From contig NC_006684.1 in assembly GCF_000091045.1 (NCBI RefSeq), positions 576,001 to 640,000 on the forward strand: 64,000 nucleotides of DNA, read 5' to 3'. This DNA comes from Cryptococcus deneoformans JEC21. Its lineage: Eukaryota > Basidiomycota > Tremellomycetes > Tremellales > Cryptococcaceae. Below are positions 29,016 through 39,896 of this stretch, one piece after another (position 1 is the stretch's first letter; every line of letters begins with the position of its first letter). A program made the translations under genes and the position numbers. The notes beneath the pieces are model-generated. The model was given only the letters and a program-made list of their open reading frames with translations. It was not told the origin of the DNA and ran no database searches.

Positions 29016-30383
29016 CGTAGGTAGTGGGGGAGTAATTCGAATCGCCAAGTATACTCCCGGGCCAGAATGAGGGAAGTTGGTCTATAACTGGACGATTGAG
29101 AGTCGCAATGGATGCCGAAGGGTGAGCAGCGGTCGATACCCCAGCTGCTAAAGAAAGCCGGGACGCTTTATGGGTTATATAGCCAAGGAACCGTATGGGA
29201 ATGTGGTTGGGCAATAGACAGTAACAATGCCCAAGAATTTTGTCTGCTTTGTGAACGTCCAGGACAGTCACAATAGTGGGATACTTCGGAGGGCGGTGAA
29301 GGAAGTTGTCGACGAGTGTCCGGCGCCTCCTGGTGATGTTCGCTTGTGTGGAATGCGTATGTAGAGGAGGTCGGAGGTTACACCTTATAGGTTGGAGGGG
29401 CGGGGGCGTGAGAGGCGTGCAGCGGTGTGGTTGTGGTGGCGGTTGCTGATGAAAAGCCGACGCTGATATCTGACGACTGGTCGGTCAAATAATTTAAATT
29501 CCTGCTGATGGTGACGATGGCCCGTAGCTGCGCTTGTTCCTCGAGAATGCCGAGTGGCGGCTAAAAAATGGGCTCGGCGCTGCAAAAACTGTTGGCTCAA
29601 CTGTGGACTGTGAATAATGCATGCATGGCCACACACTCCCTCTTTTTTCTGCTGTGCTCATCTGAGCCCTCACTCCATCCCCATCTCAGTCCTTGGCTGG
29701 ATTAAATCTCCGTATTTTCCGCATTTCTTTATCCCTGACTCGACCTTTTTCTGCCCAGAAAAAAAAATGGATAATCATCCCCACCAAACAGGCGGACCTG
29801 GGCGCTGCTGCTTGTCGACTGCATAAATAAACAAAAGTGGAGGAGGCTGGTGGAAATTTACGGCTCAAGAGCGGCGTTAAATATGTGGATCTGGCATTTG
29901 ATTACAGATTCTTTTTAGCTGCGCAGGCGCAACAAAATTTCGCGTACAGCAGGAAACAATTGGTGGGTTAGTAGTAAAATCGGAACAGAACCAAGTTACA
30001 TCATCATCGATCAGCCAGCAGCCAGGCCAGTTATCAGTCCTTTTTTTATCTTTTATTTTAATGTCTTCCATTGTTTCTGTTATAATACACGCATTCTTGC
30101 TCAAGTACTCATTAAGTGGCAATATACAGAGGACAGCGATTTCAACTATAAGCGCTACCTGAGGAATCTTAGTTGGATCTGCATGTCGTGATCGGTGTCA
30201 AGAAGGAAGGCATATCTTCGCTGATACCCCTCCTCCTGGATAATGTGGTGTTGTAAAATATTGATATTTACTCTGATTTCTCAGCTTTCATCACCTTTCT
30301 CAAATCTTTCATATGCCCGACTTCAGCTTGAGCGCTAGTATGTGTGAATCAGTCGGCAGGGCTTCCCACGATGCGAATGTTAC
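29016..30383. other. Upstream region of the Zn2Cys6 gene and 3' flank of RFT1
   Basis: 1.37 kb between two leftward genes. The part next to 29,016 has short GC-rich frames and would be the long leader and promoter of the regulator. The part next to 30,384 is AT-rich 3' flank. No gene is supported. Confidence 0.5.
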
Positions 30384-32038
30384 TTACATGAAACCCAATG
30401 TTGCAAGGCCCATTAAACCTCCAACACCTATCAGCTCAGCCCATTCTTTCCAACCCCTCTCCCATCTACCAGACGCCGCCAAGAGACCGAGGACGACCCT
30501 GACCAGACAAGCCCAACTCATGATCTTTACGCTCGGCAACAGACTCAACCATCTTAAATTGGGCTTCCGAAGTAAGAAACACCGCTTAGCGTGACAAAGA
30601 GCGTACACGATACGAATGACCATGGCGGCACATGATGCTAAGACGAGACATTCTTCTGTGTTGGGTGTAAGGAGTTGGTAGGAACCACCGTTTGTAGATA
30701 TGTAGTGCGGCGGCAGATGGGTTAGCACAAACAAAGTGCCGGCAAACACTCCCGAACTAGCTACCATCCATCGTACTTGTCGCTTGACTTCTCCCGGGTC
30801 GGCACTGGCGGTGTGGAAAGCTTCGGCAACACCATTGAGGCTTAGACATGGAATATACAGCTTCAAATATAGACTGAGGATTGATGAAGCAGACGTGTCA
30901 CGGTATTGACGAGGAAGTAGGAGAGATGAGATGGCTGGGAACAAAGGAGGAACGAAAGCTTGAATGATAGTAGAAAGGTACAGAGAAAGGCGGATGGTAA
31001 AGGTGAACAATGGAAGGGTGGCCGCAGATGAGAGAGAGTTGGAATAATACAGAAGAAGAGACTCTTCGAATGGTTGAAAAACGATACGAGCAATCAAAGA
31101 ACCTGGGAACGAATTATAAGTTATAATGAATAGTGAAAGCGCAGTAGAAAAATCGTACCATAGTTCATAGCGACAGCATAGCCTCCTTGATCATCAAGCG
31201 GACTTATACGCGCAACAGCGAGTCTGTCGGCTTCAGTCAAAACATGTTTGATGAGACTCTGTCCGGTGTTTGCAACAGCTAGGGATAGCGTATCTGCGTC
31301 AAATCTGGGTTGCCTATAGATTGACTTAGTATGGATACTGAAGCATTCGCAGTATCTGACGCACCCCGCTACTTTCTGCGCCGATACGAGGCTCTTCACA
31401 TTCCAGTCAAATTCCTTGATATACAATACCGCTAACCAAATAGCTCCGGCCACCTGGCCCAAGGCAAAGCTGATCAAAGCTCTTCCCTCTCCTAGACCTA
31501 CTAGGCTGGTTACCGTGACGATCGCTTTTACAATAGCCATTCCTCCTTCGGCCTGAACTCTGACGTTGATCTTGGGCGGTGACGACCGATGAACTTGAAT
31601 ATAGCATGGCTCTATTGAGAGCTCTATAAGAGCCGAGGCCACATAGAGAATCAATGACAGATGGAATCCTTGCTGCGATGTGGTGCTTTGAGAGGATGAC
31701 CACAGATACAGTCCAGTAATGAGGGGCGCTACGACCATGCCCAGTTGAAGAGGAGCTATTGACAAGGCATGAATCTGCGCCTGACTTTTCGGCTCAACCT
31801 CGACATCACTTTTTCGCAAAAGAGCATTGCGAATACCTTCTCGTGACAAAAATAGGATGCTGGAGCATACAAGGTCAAATTGGATGGCAGCAGTACCGAA
31901 CACGGAGGGCGAGGCCAAGCGCAAAAGGGACTGATTGAGGGTGAAGGTGAGGATTCGGGAAAGCAGTTGGAGGAGGACGAGCGATCTGGCTGTCAGCAAA
32001 GGATTTGATGCTGGAAGGGTTGAAGGAGGAGTGGTCAT
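30384..32038 (-). CDS. RFT1: Rft1-type oligosaccharide-lipid protein of the ER
   Basis: Three exons (32038-31365, 31313-31159, 31102-30384) give 515 residues of a polytopic membrane protein with about 11-12 hydrophobic segments and no signal peptide. Family features include RSLVLLQLLSRILTF at the N-terminus, FGTAAIQFDL, LSREGIRNALLR, LTEADRLAVA and YGSLIARIVFQPFEES. Rft1 is needed for N-linked glycosylation at the stage where Man5GlcNAc2-PP-dolichol crosses to the ER lumen; whether it flips the lipid itself is disputed. Intron 31364-31314 is 51 nt and stop-free, and splicing it restores QPRFDADTL in register. The gene has a 240-bp divergent promoter with the bestrophin-like gene. Confidence 0.93.
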
Positions 32039-32278
32039 TGAGCAATTGCCTTGGCTATATAAGCATAGCTGGGTGGTTTAGAAAGTTTGTTGCTACGTGG
32101 ACATTGACGTGGACAGACGAGACAAGAAGTCGTGATGAAGCGACGAGGACCACACAAAAGTAACCGATGGCATTCGGCAACAAACAACGGCTGTTAGCCG
32201 CTCTTCGTTACATTATTACGGCGATCTCATGTTATTCTTTTGATTACTTTTGTAATCTTTCATCCATTTCTAAGACCG

Positions 32279-34079
32279 ATGCCTCGCCGCAAAGTAGCAA
32301 TGCCGCATCACCCACCGGCACAATCCTCGCTATCGCCTTTAGAAACCCGCTGGGGGCTTCTAACCTATACATTGTACGAGCATCATTGATATCAGTCTGA
32401 CAAAGCCTAAAGTCATTGTCGTTGATGTTTCTCAGGTCTCGAGTCCCGGCCCGAAAACTACCGCTTCTGGTCGCTTATGCCTTGACGATAGTCAAACTGG
32501 CAGATCACGGCTGGATAAGTCGCGAGGCATTGGGAAAAGGAGGAGGAAGTATTGTCGGCGCGCTCAGCATGGGTAAGGACCATTTGTACAGCTCGTGGCT
32601 ACTTGCTAATGTACTTATATCTAGTTAGTGGCCTCTTGTTATCTTACAGATTCTCATCGGCGATTGGAAAATGGGATGAGGGTAAGCAAGTATGGTCTGG
32701 AGTGCGGACAACAATTCGTGACGGTATAAGGATGGTTAGTTTTGCCGTCTTTTATGTTCTGAGGGAATCACTAAAAATAATCTTACAGCTGTCTACACTC
32801 CCTGGTGGAAAGGTCAAACAGGTATCTTTAGATGGCTATGAAGAGTCACCTGACCAAGAAGGAAAGAGCAAACAGAAGCTTGTCAGCCAAAGGATAGATG
32901 AGCTTTCTGGCCTTTTGGTCAGTTTTGCCTTCGCCCTGCAGTGGGTTCGGTTCGCTTGTCTATAAAACGCTCATCTGACTTGAAACTTGGCAGGCATAAC
33001 CTTCAAGGCACTAGACCATTACCCCAAGCGCCTTTGTGCGACCTCCTTCCCAGCGGCTATCTTTCCTCTCTGAAGAGGACTGAGGCTCGGGTACGATTTG
33101 CTGAAGATCATGCCGGCCCATCTGGCTCCCAGTCTAATCCCCCGGAATCTGGTCCTAGCAAGACTTCCCCGACCGATCAAGAGGAATCAGACCAAAGTCG
33201 GGAACTGGGGAGCCTGGCATTCGGTGCGGAAGAAGCCATCGCTAAGCTGTCTGAAGCAGTGACGGCGATGGATCCTGTAGATACCAGTAGAAATGAAGAG
33301 CTTCAACAGCAGCTTAACCAACTAAATCTTCCCGACGGCTCGGTTGACCTTCCATCAGAGCTTTCGGACGACAAGTCCTTCACGTTCACTACCCTTGAAC
33401 CCTCGAAACCTCAAAAATCCAACCTACACTCTCCCAACCCGCCAAACCTCGCCTTAGCTATTCTAAAACTTATCGAACTTTACGTGGAGGGAATGAGAGA
33501 GATACCTGAAGATGAGGGTGGCTGGGATTTAGCAAGGCGGGAACGAGGATTCAATCTGGTGAAGGCTTTGAGTGAGCATCTGGGAAAGGCCGAGAGACTA
33601 TCGTCTAGTGAGTACATCTTCTTCTTCATCAAATCGGTGTTGATCCCAAGTCATAGACCCTCCTCCGTTACCTCTTACTCTCCACCTCTCTCATTTGCTT
33701 GTGATCTACCTTGCAGCAGTTCCATGTTCCCTTCTTTGTGTTGTGGACGGCTGGCTCTTGGTATTTATCACCTTGATTGCTGGCTGGTGTCTACTAGGTT
33801 TGGAAGCACTTATAGGAGAAGTAAGCGGTGTGTTTGGCTCGTCAGGTAAGTCAAGTTTCATTGCGACGTGGTATTGACCACGTTGGAGTAGAAAATCACC
33901 ATCCCCTCCCAATTTTCACCGAGCAGATTCTGAGCGAATCGTTGGACATTTCGCCATCCTTCTTACGATACTACAAGGCCAGAATTATCGCTAGAGTGGG
34001 CAGGAATACTAAAGAGGCTGTTGAATTGGACAGGAGAGGAAGGAAAGGTGCGGAAGATTGGACGCCATCCTTCAAGTAG
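32279..34079 (+). CDS. Bestrophin-like (UPF0187) anion channel
   Basis: Seven exons (32279-32373, 32436-32572, 32625-32734, 32789-32940, 32994-33607, 33657-33845, 33892-34079) encode 494 residues. N-terminal hydrophobic segments contain GLLLSYRFSSAIGKWDEGKQ, which matches the bestrophin segment where TM2 meets the cytosol. Two further hydrophobic segments near the C-terminus (LLVIYLAAVPCSLLCVV and the next) lead to the diagnostic ENHHPLPIF. A 150-residue acidic linker separates the two halves, longer than usual. Family members conduct chloride or related anions; subcellular site unknown. Bases 32821-32874 (GTATCT...CTGAC...ACAG, 54 nt, no stop) could be one more intron; I kept them as coding. 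Confidence 0.82.
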
Positions 34080-34130
34080 CCAGTTCTTTTTGTTCATAAG
34101 CTGTGTAAGGTTGTAAAGTATGTCTATGAT

Positions 34131-34149
34131 TATATTATATTATATTATA
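34131..34149. repeat. (ATATT)n microsatellite
   Basis: About four TATAT/TATTA units lie in the 243-bp convergent gap between the bestrophin-like gene and the MFS gene, probably in the 3' UTRs. Confidence 0.7.
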
Positions 34150-34322
34150 CAGTAAATTCGTGGTCGGTATCCTTCTGCATCTATATATAAATATTCACTT
34201 TACTGTTGACTATTCAATTTGTTTCTTATCTATACACAGTTATACTTAATATCGACAATGTGCTGTACAGAGAGGTGCTTCTCCCAGTTTTGCTTGACTC
34301 AACTCTAAAGCATTGTTCACAA

Positions 34323-36565
34323 TCACACACCAGCATCCTTCCCACTCTCCTTGATTCTCTTCCTAGCGGCCTCGTGTTCTTCGTCGGGAGTTCCTGGCGT
34401 CTTGTAGAAAATTAAAAACTGGAGTAACAATATAGCTGTCCAAGCAATTTGGAAATAGAAGGATCGGCGGCCAGCCTTGTTCCAGTCAGCAACACCGTCG
34501 CCTTCGAAAGAAGCCTGAACTGCGAGTGTAATAGCACCCGCGATTTGAGACTGGAGATATTGTTTATCAGCCTGGTTTATGACACAAATAAAACTGATAG
34601 AAACTCACGATCACTTGGGTCCAAGCACCTGCAACACCAGCCATTTCTGGAGGACAGTAGGAGATGAGATTGATACTATTAAAAGATGGTCAATTTATAT
34701 ATTCCCGCATTCTGTGCTTTTCTGCTTACGCTGAGGCAAAGAAAGTCATAACCGCTCCTGCGCTGCCGAGCACAAATGCAGGGAAACAATACCTCCAGTA
34801 ATCTGTACCATGTCCTCCGTTAGAGAACACTTGCAGAATCTCGGCGATAATCACCACTACCATTTGTTTAGGAGATGACTTTTCCTTTGAAACTCTAATA
34901 CTCACGAGCTCCACCGATGGGAAGCGTGATTCGCGGCTTTGTGATGATTTGGGGGATGACCTGCGCTGAAGCGCCAATTATCAATGCAGTAACTCCCTGG
35001 GGTACCATTGCCGCCGCGACTTTGACTGACATAATGGGGTTCAGCAATCGGTTTCGAAAAAATTATGAGTCATAAAACTCACTTGGGGTCCAGCCAAATA
35101 CTTCTTGGAAGTAAGTAGAGTACAGAAGCTGAGAAGTCGCCCAGAACGGAACTTTCAGGCAAAATGTCAGAGAGGTTCCGCGGTCTGTAGGAAGGCCACG
35201 TACAAGGGATACCTATCGCCAAGCTGGAGATCACAATATTGGTGATCTTCCAGACTGAACTGGGTAATACGGCGCTCTTGGCTGGAATCTTAGATTCTGC
35301 GATTGCTCATGATCAGCAAAACTTCCCATTTAAGAGATGCCGAGTATAGCGAGGGATTTACGCACCCCAGAAAAAGAAGCCGATTGCAAGAGGGAAACTC
35401 AGGATGAATGGAGCAATGAATGAGGCGGAACCCCAGCCATCAATTGGGCCTTGAGTCAAGGCAAGAATAAAGCAGATAAGAGAGGTCATCATAAGTCCGA
35501 CACCCATAAAGTCAAGCCTCTTCCAACGAGGCATATTAGGGTCAGGGCTGTACGTTGACCCTGTGAAAGGCAAAACCAAGACGCAAATGATAGTGAAGAC
35601 AATACCTTCGCAATCATCTTAGCAATTCTCCTGGAAATATCGGGATTGAAAACATACAGATGATGGCAATGACCCTAAAGAACCATTTGTAACTAGCTAA
35701 CATACACACACCTGCTAGAACCCTGCATTGGGTGAGCACCTCTTCTTGCCAATCATTTGATACTTACAATCCGAGTACATTTCCAATAGCACCTGCTAAT
35801 CCTAAAAGGGCTAATTTGGCTTGTTGCTCAGCAGGTTCAGGGAAGAGATGGACCGTGAGGTGACTATGCCATTAATGTCAGTCCCAGCCGTTAAAGGTCG
35901 CCACATATGCTCACTAGCCTGAAGGGATTGCTTTTGTAGAAGTGAGCATCAGTCTAGTTATCCTGGGGAAATAACTCACTCATGGCACCGGCAATACCTC
36001 CAAGGCCACGTAAAATCAAAAACCCATACCTAAAAAAATGTTCAGTACATTGCCTCGCATAAGGTTATGACAAAGCATGGACCCACTTATTAGAAGTCAC
36101 AAAAGAGGTGACTAAACTCAATATTCCTAGCATAATAAAACCTCCCTCGAACACTATTTGGGCTGGGAACAAATCTGCCAGTCGCCCGGCAAAGAGCAAA
36201 AGAGCAGCAAAACACAGGGAATAAGATGTGACGATCCAAACGATTTGAGAGTAGTCGAGTTTGATGTCAGTTGAAATTTGGGCAACCGCTACGGCCACTC
36301 CAGAAACACTGATTGAATAGGACGAGCTCATGTCAGTGCTGACATATTCATCTGATATTAGAACTCACTTGCAGATGTCGACAAACGTTGCTATGGAGAA
36401 GATAAGCACTAAGAAGTTCTTCCTAGCCTGGCTCAGGTTGGCAAGCGTGTTCTCGGAGTGATGATGGCTCGCATTTTGGTGTAACTGATTGTGTTCAGAT
36501 TCAGCTTTCTCTAGCTTGCTAGCGTCGATAGGATGAATGTCAGCCAAGGTTGAATCGTCAGACAT
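34323..36565 (-). CDS. MFS transporter, ATR1-like 14-TM family (copy B)
   Basis: Thirteen exons on the minus strand (36565-36369, 36308-36087, 36029-35980, 35930-35915, 35863-35768, 35722-35658, 35605-35366, 35296-35204, 35151-35083, 35025-34906, 34856-34730, 34675-34609, 34550-34323) give 529 residues. Marks of the family are FSIATFVDICN, QIVWIVTSYSLCFAALLLF and GRLADLFPAQIVFEGGF. A loop WKRLDFMGVGLMM follows, then TQGPIDGWGSA, and late VPQGVTALI and SYCPPEMAGVAGAW. The N-terminal 45 residues are hydrophilic and His-rich. ATR1-type DHA2 proteins export toxic solutes such as aminotriazole or borate from yeast; substrate here unknown. Exons 2-13 have exactly the same lengths as those of the gene at 55629-57925. 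Exon 4 is only 16 nt. Confidence 0.92.
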
Positions 36566-37494
36566 AATGTTACGCGATTGGGGTGTATGTGGGAACGTTG
36601 AAAGACACTACATACATGGGCTTTTATATCCTTCCTTCCTGTTTGTAATGTTGCTTTCTTCAGCGCTTTTAAGGCTGTGGTGGATTTCTGCGATATGATG
36701 TTATCCTCATATTCCCATCTGACAATGCCCGAGTGCTTCGCGGATTGCCGAGATCGGTGAACCGCCGTATGGTCGAGATCGGGGATCTCCATCTCCACGC
36801 TCGATAAGCGTCTCGGCATGCAGCGTTGCAGTTTGCAGTGACCATTGTAGTGTGCAATCTCCGCAACAGAATTGATGTGAGTACGGCTCAGAGCCATCGC
36901 CGAAACATTCCATCAACGAGGCCGAATCCCGATCCTTTGAACGGAGTTTGATCTGCAAGTCCGCGGTTAGCCTGATCTTTCTTGCCGCCTGCCCGAACCC
37001 TTGTTGATCATGGATGGCCATTGGCCGCGCTTCCCTCACCGGGCAGCCGGCCTTCAATATGCACAAGAAGCTTGCGAAAAAAAGGAATGTCACTGCCCAT
37101 TTCGGACGCTGACCATAATTTGTATGGTGCTCCCACTCTACTGAAAACTCCCGATTGACCTGCATGTGTCGTATTCCGCTTTCCTGACGGAAGACTGGCG
37201 GGAGGGATACTGCTGATAACTTCTCTGATACGCTTATTTTATGGAATCGAACTGAACATTCATGATACTGATGTTGCGATCATACAAACGGTACAAGTGG
37301 TAGAACCATACACAGGCACTGACAGTGTTCAAGAAACTAGAAAGAATTTTTACGCTGACATACCGCATACCGTTTCCCAAAACGTCGTCAACAAGAATCA
37401 AGAAAAACGTATGTTGTATTTCCTAATCACATCAACATCAGTGGAACTAGCATGGAACCATAAGAAAAGCTTTTCTCCAAAGCAGCTTATCTGT
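36566..37494. other. Upstream region of MFS copy B
   Basis: 929 bp between two leftward genes. The part close to 36,566 is promoter. A 152-codon frame at 36707-37165 on the minus strand has no family features and looks like chance. Confidence 0.5.
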
Positions 37495-38834
37495 TCAATG
37501 CTTCACTGAATGTGTATTCCACGTCTGCTGTATAACAGGCGCCACTGTCCCTTCATGAGCGGGCAAGAAGGGGGCAAACGTTTCGTGATATTCAGCGAAA
37601 AATGGGCTTGCTTCATATCTGGGACAGTGGGAAGGGGTCCTCAAATTAGGATACAAAGATGACCCCCTTGTAGGATTTTTTCCCAACACTCTCGGATCAC
37701 AGACTTGGTTCGAAATATGAGAAGTAGGTAAAACTGCGTTGTCTAGGTTATCTTGACGACGTCCAATGGGATCCAAGAATCCGTCAAGTGCAGTAGCCAT
37801 TGACTGGTCGCTAGAAAGGTGTCTTTCGGGGAAATCTTGGGTGGCTATTGCTCGGGAAATTCTGTAAGAGTTTGGCGTTGACGCTTGGAATTCGATGCCG
37901 GAAGGCCTTTGCTCCGGGCCAGTTTCGAATGGTGAAGTGACAATGAACCAAAAATCCTCGTAATCAAGCGAAGAAGCCAGAGTGGCAGTAATGCCAAATT
38001 TTTGATTCTCTTCGAGACAACATGGCCCACTCTCATTCTCTCCCTCGTCCCATGAATGACCTGGGTCATCATTAAATACCTTCTATGAATTAAGCTCGAA
38101 CATCTTGTTGAAGCTAGCGCATTACTCACTTCAGACTCGTCGATGTGACTGCTTTCAAGCCAAAAGACCTCTGTCTCATCATTAAAAGTGACTGACTTGA
38201 TGATCTTCTCCGATTCATTCGAAGCAAAACTTGAGTCGCTCCCCATCTTTGTGCCCGAACTTCCTCCTAAAGTGAGCATTGTAGCTTCCACGGTGGCCAT
38301 ATCAGTCGGTCTAAACTCTCCCTCTTGGGCCATTGCCACTCTAGAGATATTCTCGATAAAACAGGTAAAATCTTGTAGACAGTCTATTGAAGCAGGCTTC
38401 TTTGCAGACAAAGAGTTGAACGCTTTGGCATGTTGGCTAAATGCGCTGGTATGTTCTCCATCGACTTTCAATTCCTGGGGCTCATACTGAATATACCGAC
38501 GCGTTGGACTACGCTCTTCGATAGCGTGGACTGACCCTGCTGCGTTGTTTCGGTTCAGCCTCCGTTCAATTTTCGTCCCTTTGCCATGTGAAGGCCTTGC
38601 TTGGAAAGCATTGGTTCTGTTAAGAGAATGGCCGTATTGCGGAAATTGGGGATATATGGATGGGGTAGGGCGGATGTAAGTTGCAAAACGTGATTTTGGG
38701 CCATAGAATATACCTGATGGAGGATAATAATGGTTTTGTTGAGGGATAATAGGACGCTGATGATGTATTATTGGAGCGATTTCCGTTCTCCTGTCACATA
38801 TAGACTTCCGTTTGAAAGATGTGCAACCACCCAT
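37495..38834 (-). CDS. Unknown protein with predicted N-myristoylation/palmitoylation site
   Basis: Two exons, 38834-38130 and 38082-37495, are joined by a 47-nt intron with GTGAGT donor and TCATAG acceptor and give 430 residues. I do not recognise a domain. The N-terminus reads MGGCTSFKRKS: Gly2 and Ser6 fit the N-myristoyltransferase rule, Cys4 could be palmitoylated, and the basic residues that follow favour membrane binding. The rest is hydrophilic and probably disordered, with Pro/Tyr-rich stretches (HHQRPIIPQQNHYYPPSG), an acidic Ser-rich centre (TKMGSDSSFASNESEK, TFNDETEVFWLESSH) and no transmembrane segment. The second exon stays open for 195 codons after the splice, which supports the model. 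Attachment to the plasma membrane is inferred. Confidence 0.7.
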
Positions 38835-39896
38835 AGTGATAATAGTTGGGTCTGACCTAGAAAAGTAGTAGTAATAGTGTGCTGCGCCGCCACCAGGAGG
38901 AAGGTTTTTTTTTCTCTGATTGAAACAAGTCGATCGAGATAGGTCTTTTATCAGTAGACCAATTTTAAAGGGTCCCCATACTTAACACAGCCATTTGCTC
39001 CCTCAATATCTCACCTTTGCCTAGTTGTGGAGCTAATAACTGCAAGCAACAAGAAGTGTTTTGTCCAAACAACGCAAACTCGGAAGGACGGTGAAAAGTC
39101 GCGTGTGGCAATAAGAATGGACGAAGAGTGCGTGAGGAAAAGCCTCTTACCGTTCTGTCAGAGATTTGAGGGAGATCACGATTATTTACTACACAACAGC
39201 TGAGAATTGTAGCGATGCACTGTCCTTGTAGAGGTCGGAAAGCACCTGATGCTACTTTAATTTCGTGTCCTCGGTCCGGTCGTTTTTATTCAGTAGAGTA
39301 ATGCTAGAAACACTATATGTACTAGACGATGCGTGCGGCGGCCGAGCTACTAGAGAGTTCCAGAAGACTAAGCTGCTTGGGGCCTATGCATTTTTCTACT
39401 CGAAAGGCTACGCCTTTTATATGTTTTCTAGCTCTGCGAGCTGATTAGCCCTTTTCACGACGCTTTCCCTACATCCTACGCTCGTACCTCCTTCCGTTTT
39501 CCCTGACGCCTCCTCCGCAAGAAGGTCCGGACCTTGACACTATACTACTCGAGTTACTCGCTCAGCTGTTTCCTTGGATTTTTGGAAACTTGGAAACAAA
39601 TCACCCAGCAACAAGCCCTGCACGAAGGAGGCAAGAAATATCCATCAACAGGTCAAGAACATGTGAAAAAGCTAATCAGCACTATCCATATATAGGATTC
39701 AAATATGACACACAGTCGACTACATTACATAAGAGTTAAAAGAGGAATTGCGAATGATACCTGACCCAGCAGATATATTGAACCAATCGAAAATAGGCGT
39801 TGAACATGAGGCAACAACGCCTTCTAATCCTCGAGGGCATTACTGATAGATACACCCTGCTTAATACACGCAGAATAATGGGTGTATTATTATGTT
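38835..39896. other. Intergenic region
   Basis: 1.06 kb between the unknown acylated-protein gene and the stop of the kinesin gene, both leftward. It should carry the promoter of the former. No gene or structured RNA is supported. Confidence 0.5.

Noticed and set aside
29385..29636. 83-codon minus frame upstream of the Zn2Cys6 gene
   Set aside because: His/Arg-rich low-complexity frame without splice logic or a recognisable domain; treated as leader DNA.
36707..37165. 152-codon frame on the minus strand upstream of MFS copy B
   Set aside because: It has no family features or clear promoter, lies in the promoter of the transporter, and its Cys/Arg/His mix looks like translated noncoding DNA.
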